Assembly (NCBI RefSeq): GCF_009914055.1
Contig: NZ_CP028271.1
Coordinates: 3,658,001 to 3,722,000, forward strand
DNA from: Mixta intestinalis
Lineage (GTDB): Bacteria; Pseudomonadota; Gammaproteobacteria; Enterobacterales; Enterobacteriaceae
Length of the DNA stretch: 64,000 nt
Reading direction: 5' to 3'
Shown here piece after piece: positions 1 to 6,816 of this stretch. Every line of letters starts with the position of its first letter. The stretch's first letter is position 1. The position numbers were made by a program, and so were the translations under genes. Below the pieces are notes generated by a model. It searched no databases. It was given only the letters and a program-made list of their open reading frames with translations, and had not been told where the DNA came from.

Positions 1-978
1 GGAAATGGGCCGATTTAGTTATCCTTGCTCCCGCTACGGCTGATTTAATTGCACGCGTAACGGCAGGCATGGCGAACGATCTGGTAACGACGACCTGTCT
101 GGCTACCGCAGCGCCAATTGCCGTTGTGCCCGCCATGAATCAGCAAATGTATCGCGCCCTGCCAACGCAGGAAAACCTACAGCGCCTTGCCGGACGTGGC
201 GTAATGATTTGGGGGCCGGATAGCGGCAGCCAGGCATGCGGGGATGTTGGGGCCAGGGCGAATGCTTGACCCACTGGAAATTGTCGATCACGCCGTCGCC
301 TGGTCAACGCCGGCTAACGATCTACAACATCTTAATATTATGATTACCGCTGGTCCTACGCGTGAGGCGCTGGATCCGGTTCGCTACGTCACTAACCACA
401 GTTCCGGCAAGATGGGCTTCGCCATCGCCGCCGCCGCCGCTGCCAGAGGCGCAAATGTCACGCTGGTCGCCGGGCCAGTCACGCTCGCAACACCCGCTGG
501 CGTGAAGCGCATTGATGTCACCAGCGCGCTGGAAATGCAAAAAGCGGTTATGGCGCAAATTACACAGCAACAGATTTTCATTGGCAGCGCAGCCGTGGCA
601 GACTATCGCGCAGCGGACATCTCGGCGGAAAAAATTAAAAAACAGGGTGATGAAATCACGCTGAAAATGGTAAAAAACCCCGATATTGTCGCCGGTGTCG
701 GTGCCATGCTCGAGCAGCGGCCCTACGTTGTAGGGTTTGCCGCTGAAACCCGTAATGTGGAAGAATACGCCCAACAAAAACGTGTGCGGAAGAATCTGGA
801 TCTTATCTGCGCCAACGATGTTTCTAAATCCGGGCAAGGTTTCAACAGCGATACCAATGCTCTTCACCTTTTCTGGCAGGAGGGAGAAAAAGTTTTGCCG
901 CTCATGGATAAAACGCTCCTTGGCCAGCAGTTATTAGACGAGATTGTCAGCCGTTATGATGAAAAAAATCGACGTTAA
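1..978 (+). pseudogene. coaBC: coaBC (dfp) 3' part, phosphopantothenoylcysteine decarboxylase/synthetase, apparent +1 frameshift
   Basis: Bifunctional coenzyme A enzyme: the N-terminal flavoprotein (CoaC) decarboxylates 4'-phosphopantothenoylcysteine and the C-terminal part (CoaB) makes that compound from phosphopantothenate, CTP and cysteine. The gene enters from the left edge in frame 3 and shows the CoaC motifs PAMNQQM and SQACGD. After GDVG the reading frame breaks: a run of four G at 249-252 stands where homologues have three, and translation runs to a stop soon after. Restoring one base gives GPGRMLDP and continues in the frame of 244-978, which holds the complete CoaB domain (TAGPTREALDPVRY, NHSSGKMGFAIA, KKNPDIVAG-like and CANDVS segments) and ends DEKNRR. 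The gene is essential in E. coli, so a homopolymer sequencing error is more likely than a true null. Its end overlaps the start of dut. Confidence 0.88.
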
Positions 979-1414
979 GATTCTTGATGCGCGCGTAGGC
1001 AAAGAATTTCCTCTGCCTGCCTATGCTACCTCTGGTTCCGCAGGATTAGACCTGCGCGCCTGTCTTGATGCTCCGCAGGAACTGGCACCGGGCGCCACTA
1101 CGCTGGTGCCAACCGGGTTGGCGATTCATATCGCCGATCCCGCCCTGGCGGCTGTGATTCTGCCACGCTCCGGCCTTGGTCATAAGCACGGTATCGTGCT
1201 GGGTAACCTGGTCGGCCTGATTGATTCAGATTATCAGGGCCAGCTGATGGTTTCTGTCTGGAACCGTGGTCAGGAGAGCTTCACGATTCAGCCAGGCGAG
1301 CGTCTTGCCCAGCTGGTGTTCGTTCCGGTCGTACAGGCGGAATTTAACCTGGTAGAAGATTTTGATGCCAGCGCACGCGGTGAAGGCGGCTTCGGTCATT
1401 CAGGTCGGAATTAA
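959..1414 (+). CDS. dut: dUTP diphosphatase (dUTPase)
   Basis: Hydrolyses dUTP to dUMP and pyrophosphate, keeping uracil out of DNA and supplying dUMP for thymidylate synthesis; a cytosolic homotrimer. The 151-residue protein is almost identical in length to E. coli Dut. The trimeric dUTPase motifs are visible in order: SGSAGLDLRA, PRSGLGHKHG, GLIDSDYQG, WNRGQ...QPGERLAQLVF and the C-terminal GEGGFGHSG arm that closes over the active site. Two adjacent ATG codons lie at 956 and 959; I chose 959 (MKKIDVKIL), which matches the E. coli start. The start lies inside the last codons of coaBC, so the two are translationally coupled. Confidence 0.97.
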   Translation: MKKIDVKILDARVGKEFPLPAYATSGSAGLDLRACLDAPQELAPGATTLVPTGLAIHIADPALAAVILPRSGLGHKHGIVLGNLVGLIDSDYQGQLMVSVWNRGQESFTIQPGERLAQLVFVPVVQAEFNLVEDFDASARGEGGFGHSGRN

Positions 1415-1457
1415 ACGCACAACTACTTACCCTCCGTAAACCGAATTATTAAATTTT

Positions 1458-1489
1458 CAGCACCGTGAGAACCCTTCTCACGGATGCTG
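1458..1489 (+). other. long perfect stem-loop between dut and slmA
   Basis: CAGCA-CCGTGAGAA, a CCC loop, then TTCTCACGG and TGCTG form a 14-bp stem with a single bulged A at 1484. No U-tract follows, so it is not a canonical intrinsic terminator. It could be an RNA-processing site, a 3' stabiliser for the dut message, or an attenuator ahead of slmA. The function is inference. Confidence 0.6.
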
Positions 1490-1536
1490 CGTGGGCCTAT
1501 GCCCGTTTATGGTAAATCTCAGGGGTTTATAACGTC

Positions 1537-2133
1537 ATGGCAGAAAAAAAGTGCGCGAAAAGGAATCGTCGCGATGAAATCCTGCAGGCTCTGGCGCAAA
1601 TGCTGGAATCCAGCGACGGTAGCCAACGTATTACAACAGCAAAGCTGGCCGCAACGGTCGGTGTTTCCGAAGCAGCACTGTATCGTCACTTTCCCAGCAA
1701 AACGCGGATGTTTGACAGCCTGATCGAGTTTATTGAAGACAGTTTAATTACGCGCATCAATACCATCCTGAAAGATGAGAAAGAAACCATAATGCGTCTG
1801 CGTCTGATTGTGCAGCTGATTCTTGGTTTTGGCGAACGTAACCCCGGACTAACACGCATCCTTACTGGTCATGCGCTGATGTTTGAGCAGGATCGTTTAC
1901 AGGGGCGCATTAATCAGCTTTTCGAGCGTATTGAAGCACAGCTGCGGCAGGTATTGCGCGAGCGGAAAATGCGAGAAGGTGAAGGTTTTGCGACGGATGA
2001 GACACTGCTGGCGAGTCAGCTGTTAGCCTTCTGTGAAGGGCTTCTGTCACGTTTTGTTCGCTCTGAGTTCCGCTATCTCCCCACGCAGGATTTTGAAGCG
2101 CGTTGGCCGCTGCTGGCGGCACAGCTGGTATAA
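1537..2133 (+). CDS. slmA: SlmA nucleoid occlusion factor (TetR family)
   Basis: DNA-binding protein that binds specific chromosomal sites and, when bound, disrupts FtsZ polymers so that septa do not form over the nucleoid. The protein has 198 residues, the E. coli length. The TetR-type N-terminal helix-turn-helix is clear: ITTAKLAATVGVSEAALYRH with FPSKTRMFDSL after it (about residues 28-60). The C-terminal dimerisation/FtsZ-binding part is highly conserved (GFGERNPGLTRIL, FEQDRLQGRINQLFERIEAQ in two pieces). It follows dut on the same strand with a 120-bp gap holding a strong hairpin, and is convergent with pyrE. Confidence 0.97.
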   Translation: MAEKKCAKRNRRDEILQALAQMLESSDGSQRITTAKLAATVGVSEAALYRHFPSKTRMFDSLIEFIEDSLITRINTILKDEKETIMRLRLIVQLILGFGERNPGLTRILTGHALMFEQDRLQGRINQLFERIEAQLRQVLRERKMREGEGFATDETLLASQLLAFCEGLLSRFVRSEFRYLPTQDFEARWPLLAAQLV

Positions 2134-2139
2134 ACAATG

Positions 2140-2160
2140 TGCCGGGCAACAGGCCCGGCA
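2140..2160. terminator. hairpin between convergent slmA and pyrE
   Basis: TGCCGGGC and GCCCGGCA form an 8-bp GC-rich stem with a five-base loop, between the 3' ends of two convergent genes. There is only a weak T-rich stretch on the plus side and none on the minus side. A bidirectional terminator role is inferred from position. Confidence 0.5.
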
Positions 2161-2171
2161 TCACTTTCAGT

Positions 2172-2813
2172 TCAGATACCGTAAGTTTGACGATAGGCAC
2201 GCACTGCCGCCAGATGATCGGCCATTTCCGGTTTTTCTTCCAGGTACTCAATCAGATCGCCAAGAGTAATAATGGCGGTCACGTGGCACTGGTAGTCGCG
2301 TTCCACTTCCTGAATCGCTGAAATCTCGCCGCGTCCCCGTTCCTGACGATCGAGCGAAATCAGTACGCCAGCCAGACGAGCGCCGTGAGCGGCGATAATT
2401 TCCATTGACTCGCGTATGGCTGTACCAGCGGTAATCACATCATCAACCAGCATAACGCGTCCCTGTAACGGGCTACCAACCAACGTGCCGCCTTCACCGT
2501 GATCTTTCGCTTCCTTACGGTTGAAGCAGTAAGGCACATCACGCTGATGGTGATCGGCAAGCGCCACGGCGGTCGTTGTGGCGATAGGAATACCTTTGTA
2601 AGCGGGGCCAAACAGTAAATCAAAATCGACACCGGAATCGACCAGCGCCTGAGCGTAAAAGCGCCCCAGCAGTGCTAAATCCCGTCCGGTATTAAACAGG
2701 CCCGCATTAAAGAAATAGGGGCTTTTACGGCCTGATTTCAACGTAAACTCGCCAAATTTCAGCACCTGTTTATTTAAAGCAAACTCAATAAATTCCCGCT
2801 GCCAGGCTTTCAT
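2172..2813 (-). CDS. pyrE: orotate phosphoribosyltransferase
   Basis: Converts orotate and PRPP to orotidine 5'-phosphate, the fifth step of de novo UMP synthesis; cytosolic dimer. At 213 residues it matches E. coli PyrE. The PRPP-binding loop is visible as VMLVDDVITAGTA near residues 120-133, and the flexible catalytic loop region as RKEAKDHGEGG. It lies directly downstream of rph, separated by an attenuator hairpin, and is convergent with slmA. In E. coli expression is tuned by UTP through transcription-translation coupling across the end of rph; the same arrangement is present here. Confidence 0.97.
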   Translation of the reverse strand: MKAWQREFIEFALNKQVLKFGEFTLKSGRKSPYFFNAGLFNTGRDLALLGRFYAQALVDSGVDFDLLFGPAYKGIPIATTTAVALADHHQRDVPYCFNRKEAKDHGEGGTLVGSPLQGRVMLVDDVITAGTAIRESMEIIAAHGARLAGVLISLDRQERGRGEISAIQEVERDYQCHVTAIITLGDLIEYLEEKPEMADHLAAVRAYRQTYGI

Positions 2814-2838
2814 TTTGCTCTCCTCAAAAAATAGCCGT

Positions 2839-2862
2839 AAAAAAGGCGACTCGCTGGTCGCC
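2839..2862 (-). terminator. pyrE attenuator (rph-pyrE intergenic)
   Basis: On the minus strand AGGCGACC, a short loop and GGTCGCCT-type complement form a strong stem immediately followed by six T (2839-2844). It starts just after the rph stop codon and ends about 25 bp before the pyrE start. This is the classic enterobacterial pyrE attenuator: when UTP is scarce, polymerase pauses, ribosomes finishing rph catch up and block the hairpin, and pyrE is transcribed. Confidence 0.9.
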
Positions 2863-2870
2863 TGAAATGA

Positions 2871-3587
2871 TTAGCTGTTCAGCGCCGCCTTCTGCGCCTG
2901 AATCAGGGTTTCGATGCCGCCCCGCGCTAGTGCCAGCAGCGTTAACAGTTCCTCATGGCTGAAGGGTTCGCCTTCAGCGGTGCCCTGCACTTCAATCATG
3001 CGCCCATCTTCCATCATGACTACGTTCATATCGGTTTCGGCTGCGGAATCTTCCACATACTCCAGATCGCAGACCGCTTCGCCGTTAACGATGCCGACAG
3101 AAATTGCCGCTACCATCCCTTTCATAGGATTTTTCGCCAGCTTGCCGTTGGCAACTAACGCATTGAGCGCATCCGCCAGCGCAACGCAGGCACCGGTAAT
3201 AGAGGCGGTACGGGTGCCACCGTCAGCCTGTAATACGTCACAGTCGAGCGTAATGGTAAATTCACCCAACGCCTTCAAATCGACCGCCGCACGCAGCGAG
3301 CGGGCAATCAACCGCTGAATTTCAAGGGTTCGCCCGCCCTGTTTGCCTTTTGCCGCTTCACGTGCGTTACGGCTATGGGTTGAGCGCGGCAGCATGCCAT
3401 ATTCTGCCGTAATCCAGCCCTGGCCCTGGCCTTTCAGGAAACGTGGAACGCCTTCTTCCACCGTGGCAGTACAAAGTACTTTAGTGTCGCCGAACTCAAC
3501 CAGTACAGAACCTTCTGCATGTTTGGTGTAATGACGAGTCAGGGTAACGGGACGCACCTGCTGTGTGAGACGGCCTGCTGGACGCAT
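2871..3587 (-). CDS. rph: ribonuclease PH
   Basis: Phosphorolytic 3'-to-5' exoribonuclease that trims tRNA 3' ends and helps degrade rRNA. The 238-residue protein starts at MRPAGR, as in E. coli; a longer in-frame start upstream is unlikely. RNase PH family signatures are present: YGMLPRSTHSR, GGRTLEIQRLIARSLRA, DCDVLQADGGTRTASITG and the SAAETDMNVVM segment. Unlike the well-known E. coli K-12 allele, the frame is intact to the normal C-terminus, so coupling with the downstream pyrE attenuator should work. A sigma-70 type promoter lies just upstream. Confidence 0.97.
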   Translation of the reverse strand: MRPAGRLTQQVRPVTLTRHYTKHAEGSVLVEFGDTKVLCTATVEEGVPRFLKGQGQGWITAEYGMLPRSTHSRNAREAAKGKQGGRTLEIQRLIARSLRAAVDLKALGEFTITLDCDVLQADGGTRTASITGACVALADALNALVANGKLAKNPMKGMVAAISVGIVNGEAVCDLEYVEDSAAETDMNVVMMEDGRMIEVQGTAEGEPFSHEELLTLLALARGGIETLIQAQKAALNS

Positions 3588-3621
3588 GGTTTTTCTCCGG
3601 CTTGCTAAATAGTGGCTGCGC

Positions 3622-3650
3622 ATTATACGGATTTAGCGCTGTTCTGCCTA
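3622..3650 (-). promoter_or_regulatory. probable rph-pyrE promoter
   Basis: On the minus strand a perfect -10 TATAAT (3622-3627) is preceded at 17 bp by TAGGCA (3645-3650; four of six matches to the -35 consensus). It lies about 35 bp upstream of the rph start and 50-75 bp after the end of the upstream permease gene. Confidence 0.6.
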
Positions 3651-3697
3651 CCGCCCCTTGCCCCGGTATCCGGCGGAAAAAAATATTCAGGTGGCTG

Positions 3698-4840
3698 TCA
3701 GTCCAGTGTTTTACGGAAAGATTTTAGCGCAATCCCTACAATAATAAGCGCAAGCAATCCCAGCGGCAGCAGGTCAGACAACAGATCGATAAAGCCATAA
3801 CCTTTTAGCATGATCCCCTTAATTAACCGTATAAAGTAGGTTAATGGCAGACAAGACCCTATCCACTGCGCCCATACCGGCATACTAATAAAAGGGCTGA
3901 TAAAACCGGAAAGCATAACGGAAGGGATAAAGTAGAAAGAGGACATCTGCAAAGCCTGAAGCTGGTTTTGCGCCAGACTTGAAATAGTGATGCCGATCGA
4001 TAAACAAAGAAAAACGTAAACAAACAGCACCAGAAAAAGAAGAAAAACATTACCTAACAAAGGAATGCCGAATAAGTACACGGCGCAGAGCAAGATCAGT
4101 AACGACTGAAAAATACCGATAAGGACATAAGGAACGATTTTACCGGTGATCACTTCCAGGCTGGTCAAGGGAGAAATAAGTAAATTTTCAATAGCGCCAC
4201 TTTCACGCTCCCTGGTAATCGCCAGCGCGGTCATCAATACAAGCGTCGTGCTAAGTATCGAACCGATGATGCCAGGTATCGTGTTGTATTGGGTAATCCC
4301 TTCCGGGTTAAACATACGATGAATCACTAACTCAAAATCATCTTCTTTCAGTTCACTGCGCATGGAAGGAGGCAGGTCCTGTTGAAACATCGTTTTTGCC
4401 GCCTGTGTAATAGCGCTTAACGCATTTCCTATCGTTAATGGATCGATAGCATCTCCCTGAACCAGTATCTGCGGCTTCTCTCCACGCAGCATATCCCGGC
4501 TGAAACCCTGCGGGATAGTGATAATGAAGATGATATCGCCACGCACAAATGCAGAGCGCGCCTGTTTTTCCGATTGAAAAGGAATCATCGAAAAATAGCC
4601 TGTGTTTTGTGCCGCAGAGACAAACACCTGGCTCATTTGCTCTGTGTCATAATTTAACAACGCGGTAGGGATATTGCGTGCATCCATATTAACGGCATAG
4701 CCAAGGATAGTCAGCTGGAGTAATGGCGTAATCACAACCATAGCCATGCTGATTTTGTCACGACGCAGCTCGTGAATTTCCTTAATCACTACGCCAATCC
4801 AGCGTAAAAAAGAAAAATTAATTCTCATTTTTTTTAGCAT
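3698..4840 (-). CDS. ABC-2 type transporter permease
   Basis: Inner-membrane subunit of an ABC exporter, 380 residues, of the ABC-2 family (similar in layout to E. coli YhhJ and YbhR/YbhS). One membrane segment near residue 30-50 (MAMVVITPLLQLTILGYAV) is followed by a large extracytoplasmic domain and five hydrophobic segments in the second half; the family motif region REFESGAIENLLISP-like is seen as RERESGAIENLLISP, preceding the central membrane helices. It overlaps the ATPase gene by 23 bp and is the last gene of the four-gene operon starting with the OlsF-like synthase. Two ATG codons are possible (4840 and 4828). The substrate is unknown. Confidence 0.88.
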   Translation of the reverse strand: MLKKMRINFSFLRWIGVVIKEIHELRRDKISMAMVVITPLLQLTILGYAVNMDARNIPTALLNYDTEQMSQVFVSAAQNTGYFSMIPFQSEKQARSAFVRGDIIFIITIPQGFSRDMLRGEKPQILVQGDAIDPLTIGNALSAITQAAKTMFQQDLPPSMRSELKEDDFELVIHRMFNPEGITQYNTIPGIIGSILSTTLVLMTALAITRERESGAIENLLISPLTSLEVITGKIVPYVLIGIFQSLLILLCAVYLFGIPLLGNVFLLFLVLFVYVFLCLSIGITISSLAQNQLQALQMSSFYFIPSVMLSGFISPFISMPVWAQWIGSCLPLTYFIRLIKGIMLKGYGFIDLLSDLLPLGLLALIIVGIALKSFRKTLD

Positions 4841-5741
4841 TGTTTTTCATTAGCCAGGTAAAGGCATCTTCCAGCGTCGTTTCTACTTTACAAACGTCAT
4901 AATCAGAAGTAACAGCCTGTGATAAAATTGGATTTAATACTGCTTCATCCTCTGCCGTAACAAAAAGGCTGTTACCAAAAATCACCGTTTGTTCAATGCC
5001 CGGCATTTTAAGCAGCTCATTTTCCAGTTCCGTCAGCTTCTTACCGCTTATTTTCACCGTAGTCAGATTCTGCTCCTGAATAATCGATCGGACGCTACCG
5101 TTCGCTAACAGATTGCCATAAGAGAGATAAGCTACCTTATGGCATCGCTCAGCCTCATCCATATAGTGCGTACTGACCAGTATTGAGATGCCTCGATCGG
5201 AAAGCTGATGAAGGATTTGCCAGAATTCACGGCGCGCTTTGGGATCGACACCGGCGGTCGGTTCATCCAGAAAAAGCAAAGAAGGCTGATGCAGCGTACA
5301 GGCGGCAAGCGCCATGCGCTGCTTCCATCCTCCTGAAAGAAATTTTGCCAGCTGATGCTGGCGCGATGTAAGCCCCAGTTCATCCAGCGTCTGATCAACG
5401 CGCGCTTTGCCCTTATCCAGATTATAAATACGCGTGATAAACAACAGATTTTCCCGAATGGATAAGTTACCCCACATAGAGAAATGCTGCGTCATATAGC
5501 CTATATGACGTTTTATCTGAGCCCGCTGGGTAAAAATATCCATACCGAGGCAGTGCCCGTTCCCTGAATCAGGCGTAATCAACCCGCACATCATGCGTAT
5601 TGAGGTAGTTTTCCCGCTGCCGTTTGGCCCCAAAAAGCCATATATCTCGCCTTTTCTCACCGTCAGTGAGAAATCTTTTACCGCATGGTTACTGCCAAAA
5701 TGCTTATTAAGTTTGCTAACCTCAATACAGATATCACTCAT
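4818..5741 (-). CDS. ABC transporter ATP-binding protein
   Basis: Energises the adjacent ABC-2 permease. The 307-residue protein has Walker A GPNGSGKTT near residue 38, Q-loop region MTQHFSMW, the signature LSGGW (LSGG followed by WKQRMALA), Walker B LLFLDEPTAGVD and the switch histidine in VSTHYMDEAERC. About 90 residues follow the nucleotide-binding domain, as in DrrA/CcmA-like exporters. I chose the ATG at 5741 (MSDICIEV), which overlaps the stop of the lipoprotein gene by 8 bp (ATGAGTGA), over a longer start at 5750. It also overlaps the permease gene, so all three exporter parts are translationally coupled. Confidence 0.9.
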   Translation of the reverse strand: MSDICIEVSKLNKHFGSNHAVKDFSLTVRKGEIYGFLGPNGSGKTTSIRMMCGLITPDSGNGHCLGMDIFTQRAQIKRHIGYMTQHFSMWGNLSIRENLLFITRIYNLDKGKARVDQTLDELGLTSRQHQLAKFLSGGWKQRMALAACTLHQPSLLFLDEPTAGVDPKARREFWQILHQLSDRGISILVSTHYMDEAERCHKVAYLSYGNLLANGSVRSIIQEQNLTTVKISGKKLTELENELLKMPGIEQTVIFGNSLFVTAEDEAVLNPILSQAVTSDYDVCKVETTLEDAFTWLMKNNAKKNEN

Positions 5742-6696
5742 CAGAAACAACCTCGATATCTACGGGCTGTCCTGTTTTGATAAAGGGGAGATCCTCTTTT
5801 ACGGGAACGGCTTCAGCCATAAACAACAGTTTTTCACGACGCTTAGTACTGTAAATAACGGGCGGAGAGAACTCAGCCTGAGGGCTGATATAATTGATAC
5901 GAGCTGACAGCGGCCTGCTACACCCGTCACAATAAACTTTTATCCGGGTTCCCGTATGGACTTCGCCCAGCCGCTTTTCAGGCACGTAGAAGCGGATTTT
6001 AATACGATCCGGGGAAAGGAGGCTGATAACAGGGCGGTCAGCGGCTGGACGCTCACCGGGCTGATAAAGAATGTCATAAACCAGCGCATCCTGTGGAGCA
6101 AACAGCGTTCTTTGCTGGAGATCCCAGCGGGCTTTATCACGCTGCAGCGTGGCCGACTCAACACGTGATTTTTGATTATTAATCTCAGCCTGACGGGCTG
6201 GTAACTCTTTGACTTCCAGCTGATGCAGCAGCTCCTTCACCTGCGCATTTTTCTGTACATAATCTTCTTTTGCCTTTTCCCATTCAGCAACGGACACCAT
6301 TTCTTCTTTATAAAGACGCTGTTGCCTTTCCAGCTGCCTCTTCGCCAGACTGGCGGCTGATTTTGCTCTTTCAAGCTGCGCATGAATCATATTCAACGCG
6401 GCCTGGCGTTCACCCGTTTCTAAGTTATGCAACAACGCCTGCTCAGCCAGCACATTCTCTTCCGCTATACGCAGGGCATTTTCCGCAGTGAAATTAACCA
6501 GCTGCATAAGCTTCTGCCCTTTACTGACCGTCTCTCCTTTGGTAACAAATAGCGCTTCTACTTCTTCCGTAAAGGGGAACGACAGATAGGTAAACTCACC
6601 ATAGGTATAGCCGGCTAAGGCAAGCGGTTCTGAGTCTTTACAGCCTGCCAAGAAAGTTAACGTGCAAAAAAATATAATAATCTTTTTAGTCAGCAT
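5734..6696 (-). CDS. HlyD-family membrane fusion (periplasmic adaptor) lipoprotein
   Basis: Periplasmic adaptor subunit for the ABC exporter encoded just downstream. From the ATG at 6696 the 320-residue protein has a lipoprotein signal: KK, a hydrophobic stretch, then LAGC with the lipidated cysteine at residue 19. Next come a biotinyl/lipoyl-like half (VTKGETVSKGQKLMQL), a long heptad-rich coiled coil (about residues 75-175, rich in Q, E, A and L), the second lipoyl half (LFAPQDALVYDILYQPGE) and a beta-barrel part ending in GQPVDIEV. An upstream TTG at 6717 has no better ribosome site. The residue after the cysteine is lysine, not the aspartate that retains lipoproteins in the inner membrane. 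No outer-membrane channel gene is present. Confidence 0.88.
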   Translation of the reverse strand: MLTKKIIIFFCTLTFLAGCKDSEPLALAGYTYGEFTYLSFPFTEEVEALFVTKGETVSKGQKLMQLVNFTAENALRIAEENVLAEQALLHNLETGERQAALNMIHAQLERAKSAASLAKRQLERQQRLYKEEMVSVAEWEKAKEDYVQKNAQVKELLHQLEVKELPARQAEINNQKSRVESATLQRDKARWDLQQRTLFAPQDALVYDILYQPGERPAADRPVISLLSPDRIKIRFYVPEKRLGEVHTGTRIKVYCDGCSRPLSARINYISPQAEFSPPVIYSTKRREKLLFMAEAVPVKEDLPFIKTGQPVDIEVVSDE

Positions 6697-6745
6697 CTTA
6701 AAAATTCCAGAAAGCAATCAAAGTAGGGCAAGGTCATCTCAGTTG

Positions 6746-6775
6746 CTTATTAAAGGCTGAAAAGCCCTTAATAAG
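6746..6775 (-). repeat. 13-bp inverted repeat between olsF-like gene and the adaptor gene
   Basis: CTTATTAAAGGCT (6746-6758), loop GAAA, AGCCCTTAATAAG (6763-6775), with one mismatch. No T-tract follows on the minus strand, so it may be a processing or stabilising hairpin that lets the first gene be expressed differently from the exporter genes. A second, weaker pair TGAGATGT/ACATCTCA lies at 6782-6811. Confidence 0.65.
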
Positions 6776-6816
6776 ACTTGATGAGATGTCAAAAAAACTA
6801 ACCACATCTCAGGCTA

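Noticed and set aside
3588..3623. Longer rph start giving 12 extra residues
   Set aside because: The family starts at MRPAGR, and the extra segment overlaps the predicted promoter -10 element.
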